Notes under the pieces: generated by a model
What the model saw: only the letters and a program-made list of their open reading frames with translations
What the model was told of the DNA's origin: nothing
Databases searched by the model: none
Shown: one piece after another, positions 56,223 to 64,000 of the stretch
Layout of the letters: the number at the start of each line of letters is the position of its first letter
Numbering within the stretch: position 1 is the first letter of the stretch
DNA from: Hemerocallis citrina
Taxonomy: Eukaryota; Streptophyta; Magnoliopsida; Asparagales; Asphodelaceae
Direction of reading: 5' to 3'
Length of the DNA stretch: 64,000 nt
Assembly: GCA_017893485.1 (NCBI GenBank)
Contig: CM030363.1
Span: 110,603,073-110,667,072, forward strand
Made by a program: the position numbers and the translations under genes

Positions 56223-59200
56223 GAGTTGTTTTAATAAATGGAATTAAAGCAAAGGTTTTGTTTGACACTGGTTCATCGCATACATTTGTATCGCCAAGTT
56301 TTGCAAGGATCTTAGGTTTGGAACCTAAGTTATTTCCAGGCAGGGTTTTGTCGGTGGCAACGCCGTCAGGTGAAGAGCTAGTAGCGGATCGATATTACGA
56401 GGGCTGTGATATCGAGATTGGTGGAAGGATGTTCGGCATCGACTTGATCGAACTTCAAGTGTTGGGAGTAGATGTCATTGTAGGCATCAATTGGATGGCT
56501 ATATATGATGCCACAATTGAATGCAAGCAGAAGGAGGTGTTGGTGAAAGCACCAGGTGGACCTGCAGTAACTTTCCAAGGGAAGAAGAAGATCCCGCAGG
56601 TGGCTGCAATGGTATCTAAGAAGTCTGTTGCAGATGAAGTCAAGGGCATTCCGGTGGTTCGAAGTTTTCCTCAGGTGTTCTTGGATGACTTTCCAGGGTT
56701 ACCGCCACAGAGAGATGTAGAGTTTTGTATCAACGTTCAGCCGGGGAGTGCGCCGATTTCCAAGGCTCCGTACAGGATGGCACCTGTAGAGCAGGATGAA
56801 GTGAAGAAGCAGATTGAAGAGCTTTTGAGCAAAGGGCTTGTCAGACCGAGTTCATCTCCGTGGGGAGCACCAGTGTTGTTGGTCAAGAAGAAGGATGGGT
56901 CGATGAGGATGTGCATTGACTATCGGGAGTTGAATAGGGTGACTGTTCAGAACAAGTATCCGTTGCCGCGGATTGATGATTTGTTCGACAGGCTTCGAGG
57001 AGCAGCGGTATTTTCGAAGATTGATTTGAGATCGGGATATCATCAGGTTCGAGTCAAGGAGGAAGATGTGAGTAAGACAGCTTTCAGGACTCGTCATGGG
57101 TTGTATGAGTTTTTGGTGATGCCATTCGGGTTGACGAATGCGCCAGCAGTTTTCATGGATATGATGAATCGGGTGTTGAGGCCGTTCATTGATTCCTTCG
57201 TGGTGGTCTTCATCGATGATATCTTGGTGTATTCGAAGTCGGAGGAGGATCATTCTAAGCACTTGACAGCGGTATTACAGACATTGCAGGAGCACATCTT
57301 GTATGCCAAATTGTCGAAGTGTGAATTTTGGAAGTCTGAGGTAGCTTTCCTTGGTCATATTCTTTCTAAGGAGGGAGTAGCTACTGGTCCTCAGAAAGTG
57401 GAAGCAGTGAAGGATTGGCCCAGGCCGACGTCAGTGAAGGAAGTGAGAAGCTTCTTGGGATTAGCTGGGTACTATAGGAGGTTTATTCAGGGGTATTCTC
57501 AGATTGCAGTTCCATTGACAGGTTTGACCCGGAAGACTGTGGCATTTGTGTGGACAGATAAGTGCGAGGAGAGTTTCCTTGAGTTAAAGGAAAGGTTGAC
57601 TACTGCACCTATATTAGCATTGCCGCAAGCAGGGAAGGATTATGATATCTACAGTGATGCATCTCTCAGAGGTTTGGGATGTGTCTTGATGCAGGAAGGC
57701 AAGGTCATTGCTTATGGTTCGAGGCAGTTGCGTTCGCATGAGAAGAATTATCCGACGCATGATTTGGAGCTAGCAGCTATCATATATGCCTTGAAGCTAT
57801 GGAGGCATTATGTCTATGGTGAGAAGGTCAATATGTACACTGACCACAAGAGCCTGAAGTATATTTATCAGCAGAGGGATTTGAATCTTCGACAGAGAAG
57901 ATGGTTGGAAGTTTTGGAAGACATTCGTCCTGAGATCAAGTATCATCCGGGCAAGGCGAATGTGGTGGCTGATGGACTTAGCAGGAAGAGTAGTTTGTCA
58001 AGGTTGATCACTACTCGAAGGGAGTTGGCAGCAGAGATCGATCAGGCAGGTATCGAGGTGGTACTGCGAGGTTTAGGGGCATCTTTGGCTCAGTTGAGGC
58101 TGGAGCCGTCTTTGAGAGAGAAGATTGTAGAAGGTCAGAGATCAGATTCAGAGATCCAGAAGATGTTGCAGCAGGTTTCAGAAGGCAAGTTATCAGAATT
58201 TCGTGTCCAAGATGGAGTTCTTTGGATGGGTGAGAGGTTGTGTGTTCAAGATGATGCAGGGTTGAGAGAGAGTATCTTACAGGAGGCACACAGTACATTG
58301 TTATCAGTTCATCCAGGAGGCACGAAGATGTACAGGGACATCAAACCACATTTTTGGTGGTCTGGTATGAAGCGGGATGTAGCAGATTTTGTGGCAAGGT
58401 GTCTGACTTGTCAGCAGATCAAGGCAGAGAATCAGAGACCTGGAGGCTTGTTACAGCCATTACCCATTCCGGAGTGGAAGTGGGAAAATGTCAGCATGGA
58501 CTTTATCACAGGTTTGCCGAGGAGTTCAAAGGGCAATGACTCGATTTGGGTCGTTGTGGACCGATTGACAAAGTCGGCACATTTTCTAGCCATGAAGATT
58601 ACTTGGTCAATGGAGAAATTGGTTGAGTTGTACATTGGAGAAATTGTGAGACTTCATGGAGTTCCTGTGTCAATTGTTTCTGACAGAGATCCGAGGTTTA
58701 CCTCAAGGTTTTGGAGAAGTTTACAAGCAGCTTTGGGCACCAGAACTGAGTTCAGTACAGCATTTCATCTGCAGACAGATGGTCAGACGGAGAGGGTGAA
58801 TCGAGTGCTGGAAGATATGTTGAGAGCTTGTGTTATGGATTTCGGTGGTAGTTGGGAGAGATACTTGACATTGGTTGAGTTTGCTTATAACAACAGTTAC
58901 CATGCAAGTATTGGGATGGCACCATATGAGGCTTTGTACGAGCGGAGGTGTAGGACACCTGTATGTTGGTATGAGGTTGGCGAGAGGCAGATGTATGGTC
59001 CTGAGATCGTGCAGCAGACGTCAAAGCAGATTGAGCTGATTCGCAAGAGATTGGTTGAAGCTCAGAGTCGGCAGAAGAGTTATGCTGACACTCGACGGAG
59101 AGATTTGGAGTTTGAGGTTGGGGATGCAGTTTTTCTCAAGGTTTCTCCGACCAACGGAGTGATCAGATTTGGTAAGGGAGGCAAGTTGGCGCCAAGGTAT

Positions 59201-59536
59201 ATTGGGCCATACAGGATCGTGGAGCGGATTGGCAAGACCGCGTACAGATTGAAGCTTCCAGAGGAGTTGGCTCAGGTGCATGATGTGTTTCATGTATCAT
59301 TACTGAGAAAGTATGTGCCCGATCAGAAGCATCAGTTGGTGGAAGTTCCTGAAGATCTACAGGTGAACTTGAGCTACAAAGAACAGCCTGTTGAGATCGT
59401 TGATTGTAGGGAGAAAGTCCTTAGAAGCAAGGTGATACCTATGGTCAAAGTATTGTGGAGGAATCAACAGTTCGAGGAGGCTACATGGGAGCCAGAGGAT
59501 CGCATGCAGAAGGATTTTCCTGGATTGTTTGTATGA
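56223..59536 (+). CDS. pol: Element D Pol: protease, RT, RNase H, integrase, chromodomain
   Basis: About 1,104 residues with no stop or frameshift. Protease: [11 protein letters not shown] near residue 12. [15 protein letters not shown] and the catalytic FIDDILVYS near residue 330. RNase [17 protein letters not shown] near 477 and [10 protein letters not shown]. Integrase: zinc region around 683-730 ([16 protein letters not shown]), then catalytic [10 protein letters not shown] (about 758), [13 protein letters not shown] (about 818) and [15 protein letters not shown] (about 855). [20 protein letters not shown] module follows, then a C-terminal chromodomain [11 protein letters not shown] and FEEATWEPE (about 1052-1104). 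This order and the chromodomain place it in the chromovirus branch, most like Tekay/Del. It would copy the RNA into DNA and integrate it; the chromodomain probably guides it to heterochromatin. Confidence 0.96.
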
Positions 59537-59723
59537 ATGTATTTTCTTGTACGTGATTGTAATTCTTGAATGATTGTACCATTGATTGATACATGATGTC
59601 ATCCTTTATTTGATTGTGATGTTATATGAAATTATTTGGATTATGATCTATTTATGAAGTGTTGTTTCCTTTTGTTGGTATGTGTTTGAACTCATTAGTA
59701 GTAGTTCTGAGGACAGAACTCTT

Positions 59724-59738
59724 CTAAGGAGGGAGTGA
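59724..59738 (+). other. Element D polypurine tract
   Basis: CTAAGGAGGGAGTGA directly precedes the 3' LTR, matching those of A and B. The 190 bases between the pol stop and this tract hold no gene. Confidence 0.9.
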
Positions 59739-62487
59739 TGTAGAACCCCGTATTTTCAAATATTATTTTAATTATTTGAAAATAAATTTTAAATGATTTT
59801 GAGTATTTGATATATATTTTCTAAAAGATTTATCTTTTGTACACGTGCAAAACACGTGCAAATGGCTTTTCAGAAGTTTGAAAATTTTAGTTTTCCTTAT
59901 GAAAAATCATTATTTATTATTTGAGAACTATTTAATATTTTTCCAGATTTTTCTGAAATTAATTATGCCTATTTGCAACTTTTGAGAAAAGAAGGACTTA
60001 TTTGCAAAATTGACAATTTTGAGGGTTAGAATGCAAAACATATTTACTGGACATTCCGATCAGTAATTTTTGAGGTTTAGAAATATATTTTTCTATTAGA
60101 TCCTAATTTAAATGATATTTGATTCAATTTTCAAGAAAAGAAGTATATATATGCAAGAAGTATTTTTGGAAAGGATTATTTTGCAAAGTGGGAATAAAAC
60201 CCTAATATACAATCCGGCATATTTAAGGGATTCTCTCTTCCCAGCCGTCATTGAGCATATTCAGATTTTGAGATTATTTTGAGGAGCAAAAAGGAGGATT
60301 CTTGGATCTAGCAAGGAGAAAGCTTTTTGTGGATTTTTCTTCGAATCAAAGGTGAGTGGATTGTTTTGTTTGTTTTGTTTTGCTTTGCTTTGTTATTCGA
60401 TTGATGAATGACGTAAGATCTTTGTTATGCTTGTTTGTGTTCATTATGTCATTATTTTGTTAGTCTCATTGTGCGTATGATATGGATCTTTTATTTGGAT
60501 ATGGAGGATGAGAACTCTTATTGATATTTGGATCATGTATGAGAAATTATTAAGTTGTTGAGGAAAGGTTTGATTTATGAGATCGTATTGTTGGGAGACA
60601 TATTAAGAATGGATAATGTTGTGATCAGATGGTAAACTTCTGGATCTTTTGGGGGTAGTTCAGATTTTGATTGAGTTGTGTAAGAAGTTTTGATGAGAAA
60701 CCCTAATAGAAAGATTAGGAGTCTAGATCATGAGGACTTGAGATTTGAGTATTTGATTGATTGAGTAATGTATCCTTGATGGAGATTAATGAGAGTTGTT
60801 TATTTGCCTGGATACAAATTAATTTTTATGATCAGTGGATCTTTAGAAAACTCCAATTTGATTTTTGTGTTCAGACCTGTTTTTAGAAAACTGTAGCCGA
60901 CAGTCGACTGGCCTATAGAGCAGTCGACTGGTACGAGCCTACTGCTGTACTTTTAGTCTTTGAGCATTGTTCGGGACAGTCGACCTAGACTGAGGTCAGT
61001 CGACTGGTCTTCTGTTTGTACTTTTGTTCAGTCCTTCGGGACAGTCGACCTATGAACCCCTTTTAGTCGACTGATATACTTAGAATATTTGATGAGAATT
61101 ATTTGTTTTGTCTCGGGGCAGTCGACTGACTTCTTGATAAGTCGACCGATCATACCTTAGTTTATTTTTGAGAAGTTTTGGATTATGTCCTCTGGACAGT
61201 CGACTGATGTGCTATACAGTCGACTGGTCCTGAGGGATCTTTGTATTTGGTTTTGAGATCTTCTGTTTGATTTTGAGATGTTTGTTCAGTCTTTGATTTC
61301 GAGATGTTCAGTTAAGAACATGATTTTGAGATATTCAGCTGAGCCACTTGTTTAGTGGAATTTTGTTCAGATAATTGTTTTTGAGTCTTTAGAAGTATGT
61401 GACCCTAGTATACCGGTGTTGAGATATTTGTTCAGTTATTTGTTGAGGCCCATTGAGGCAAACTTTCAGTTATTCAGATTTTTTAGTCCGGTAGGGTACA
61501 CTACTCTAGGGGATTTGTTCAGTAACCCAAACTAATAAGGACAGGCATTAGTAGTGTCATGACGAATGGGAACTTGAGTTATGCACCTCAGTAAGGCTTT
61601 TGATGTAGGATTTAATCTCCTGAATTATCCAAGTAGTTAACTTGTGATGTGTGATCTATCTCCGGAATTATCCAGGTAGTTAACCTGAGATGTGAGGTAT
61701 TTCTCCTGAATTATCCAAGTAATTATCTTGAGATGTGGGATTGACCTACGGAATGATCGGAGTCGAGGCGACGCTTTTGGGGTATTATTGTGATGATGAG
61801 TCTATGTTTAGATGTGGGATGATCTCCTGAATTATCCAGGGAAAATACCTGTGATGTGGGATCAATCTCCGGAATGATCAAGCATGGGCAAATTATCATA
61901 GTTTATCTTCATCTCTTAGTAGTCATCGTTGTCAGCATGTAGTCATGATGTTTTCTTGAATCACTATTATGCATTTGGATTTCCTGTTTTTACCCACACT
62001 TGGCTTTTTGGTTTTTGGTATCACACCCACTACTCTTTTATCGTTACTTCATACTTTAGTACTTGATGATTATTTGTTGGATATTATTATTTCAGTTCAT
62101 TTATGATGTTTTGTTTGATTTGTCACCACTCACACCATTTATGGCTGACCCCGTAGTTTGGGGGTTAGGGTTCAACTCTAGCCTCACATGTTGCAGATTA
62201 TTGCTTAGATTGGAGGTTGGATGCTAGAGTGGGCAGTTTGAGATAATTGGATTATTTAGTGATTGGTGTAAAACTGTAAAGGAATTTGAGATCATTCTGA
62301 GTTGTAAATACAAAGATTAATTTGTGTTGAGATGATTAGACTTCCGCTGGGATTTGTAATAATTGTTGTAATAAAAGAAAGAAAATTTTAGTGGTGTTTG
62401 TTGGTGTTTATTGTTTTATTGAAGTGGATTACTGAGATTTCGCCACGTATTTTCTAAGCTCTCATATTAGAAATTCGGGGCGCTACA
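59739..62487 (+). repeat. Element D 3' LTR
   Basis: Nearly identical to 52055-54801. Visible differences include GTAAACTTCTGG for GTAAACATCTGG, CCGGTGTTGAG for CTGGTGTTGAG, and CACACCCACT for CACCCACT. It carries the same TATA-like motif, donor site and paired boxes (60901-61226). Confidence 0.96.
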
Positions 62488-64000
62488 TTGAGGGATGAGA
62501 TAGAAGCCCTCATCCGGAGGGGGCAGTTGGCCAAATTCGTGAAGGCTAATGATCGGGCGGACCGCAACACTTCTCCGCCTCGGGGGGCTAACAAGCGCTC
62601 CGAGCGACGCGAGGAGACACCCGAGTTCGAGGAAGAGCGGGTTCTGCACCTGATCCACGGAGGCCCCATGGGAGGCTCCTCTAATTCCTCTCGGAAGGCC
62701 TTCGTCCGAGAGGTCAACTCGGTTCACAGCGCCCCTCCTCCTAAAGGTCTCGGCATCCCTGTGTCTTTCTCCGATGAAGACCTCGAAGGGGTCCGAACTC
62801 CCCACTGTGACGCCCTCGTCATCGACCTCCGCATGGCCAACTTCAAGGTGCAGAGGATCTTAGTAGACAATGGGAGTTCGGTCAATATCCTCTTCCTCTC
62901 GGCCTTCCGAGGCCTGCAGCTGTCCCGGGACCGTCTCAAGCCGGCCGGTTACACACTCCACGGGTTCACGGGGGTCCCAGTAACTGTCGAGGGGGTGATA
63001 ACCCTAGACGTGACTGCTGGAAGCACCCCTACTACCCGGACCGAGCCGATGGACTTCATGGTCGTCGACATCCCGGCAGCGTATAATGTCATTCTGGGCC
63101 GACCCGGCCTAGCCGCCTTGGAAGCTGTCCCCTCAGCGTACCATCTCAAAATGAAGTTCCCCACTCGGTCGGGAGTAGGGGAAGTCAGGGGAAGCCAAGA
63201 GACAGCCCGGAAGTGCTACATGACTTCCACTGGGGGACCGGTGCTCTCGCTCGAGACACTAGAATCCCCGAGCCGAAAGTTCGGCCAACGTCCGAGCCGG
63301 CGGACGAGTTAGAAGATGTGCTCTTCTCGGACGAGGACCCGAGCCAAAAGTTCCTCATCAGCAAGTCCTTGCCGACCGCGCTGTGCTCTGACCTGATTAA
63401 ATGCATCCGGGATAACCATGACCTGTTTGCTTGGTCGGTCGCGGATATGCCCGGCATTTCCGAGGAGTTGCTGGTCCACCGCCTAAGTGTCGAGCCGGGG
63501 TGCAAGCCGGTTCAGCAGAAGAGACGGAAATTCACTCCCGAGCGACAGCAGGCCATTAAAGAGGAGGTGGATAAACTTTTGAAGGCTAAGTTCATACAGG
63601 AGGTAAACTACCCCGAGTGGCTCTCCAATGTTGTAATGGTGAAGAAGTCCAACGGCTCCTGGAGAATATGCATTGACTTCACCGACCTGAATAAGGCATG
63701 TCCGAAGGACCCATTTCCTCTTCCGAACATCGACACCCTCATTGATGCCACCTCGGGCCATGAGCTCCTCAGATTCATGGACGCCTTTTCCGGCTATAAT
63801 CAAATCCGAATGTTCCCTCCGGACATTCTGAAGACCTCCTTCATCACCGATCAAGGCCTCTACTGCTACCGAGTCATGCCATTTGGGTTGAAGAACGCGG
63901 GCGCCACCTATCAGCGCCTCATCAACAAGGTCTTTCAGAGCCAGATAGGCCAGAATATGGAGGTGTACGTTGACGACATGCTCGTCAAGAGTATCTGAGG
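62488..64000 (+). pseudogene. Element E gag end, protease and RT (Tat-like gypsy), continues past the window
   Basis: It resumes LRDEIEALIRRGQLAKFVKA, completing the Gag tail begun before element D. The aspartic protease carries RILVDNGSSVNILF, the DNGSS variant usual in Tat/Ogre elements, and YNVILGRPGLAALEAVPSAY. A frameshift near 63250 separates it from RT, which starts DELEDVLFSDED-type and has PEWLSNVVMVKKSNGSWRIC, DLNKACPKDPFPLPNID and the catalytic VYVDDMLVKS at 63965. A TGA follows almost at once (63996), probably from CGA. RNase H, integrase and the 3' LTR lie outside. Confidence 0.9.

Larger units (their letters stand above)
52055..62487 (+). mobile_element. D: young, apparently intact chromodomain gypsy retrotransposon
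   Basis: 10,433 bp from TGTAGAACCCCG to GGGGCGCTACA, with TTGAG at 52050-52054 and 62488-62492. LTRs are 2,747 and 2,749 bp with about 16-17 substitutions and one 2-base indel by eye (about 0.6%), which suggests insertion a few hundred thousand years ago at usual plant rates. Gag and pol are open with all catalytic motifs. It splits gag of element E. It appears to be the most likely element here to be capable of movement. Confidence 0.96.

Noticed and set aside
52055..62487. Segmental duplication explaining the two 2.75-kb copies
   Set aside because: The copies are the LTRs of element D, with primer site, polypurine tract and a 5-bp target duplication.

Overview
This 64-kb window looks like repeat-packed, heterochromatin-like nuclear DNA of a flowering plant. 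I see no host gene, tRNA, rRNA or CRISPR. Nearly every base can be assigned to a transposable element, and most elements sit inside other elements. The plant origin rests on Ty3-gypsy elements with a tRNA-iMet primer site and a C-terminal chromodomain, a Tat-type gypsy element, a Ty1-copia element and a PIF/Harbinger transposon with a Myb/SANT-like second gene. The species cannot be named from this sequence.

Layout, using working names. Element A is an old, minus-strand chromodomain gypsy element spanning about 4514-45787, LTR to LTR. Its integrase is split twice. One split is by gypsy element B (23253-34496, minus, 5-bp GAAAA duplication). The other is by Harbinger transposon H (6507-22967, 3-bp TAG duplication). 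H is itself split by copia element F (13721-21525, plus) inside its Myb-like gene. The 5' LTR of A (38916-45787) holds a solo LTR, S2 (42057-45660). The 3' LTR of A holds a Helitron-like insert (from 5245) and a gag-less gypsy element C (1253-4513, minus), which is interrupted at the window edge by another LTR, S1 (1-1252). To the right of A come a foldback MITE (46075-46439), a lone LTR S3 (46865-49803, minus), and a decayed Tat-like gypsy element E (49804 to beyond 64000, plus). E is split by element D (52055-62487, plus, TTGAG duplication). D is young, with nearly identical 2.75-kb LTRs and open gag and pol frames.

How the parts work together. A, B and D share one gene plan: LTR, iMet primer site, gag, then protease, reverse transcriptase, RNase H, integrase and chromodomain. 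In all three, gag is separated from pol by an 87-100 bp segment with GT...AG ends at the same place and phase. Removing it fuses the frames exactly; leaving it in ends Gag within a few codons. B, D and the copia element F also have a consensus 5' splice site inside the LTR and a pyrimidine-rich 3' splice site just before the gag ATG. A and B carry an extra coiled-coil ORF between the primer site and gag. I read this as a family that may sort its RNA into genomic, Gag and Gag-Pol messages by splicing; that is an inference from sequence. Transposon H carries a 16-unit, 71-bp subterminal array whose core (GTTCGGTTA) recurs once, inverted, at the other end, so it is a candidate binding platform for the element's own Myb/SANT-like protein.
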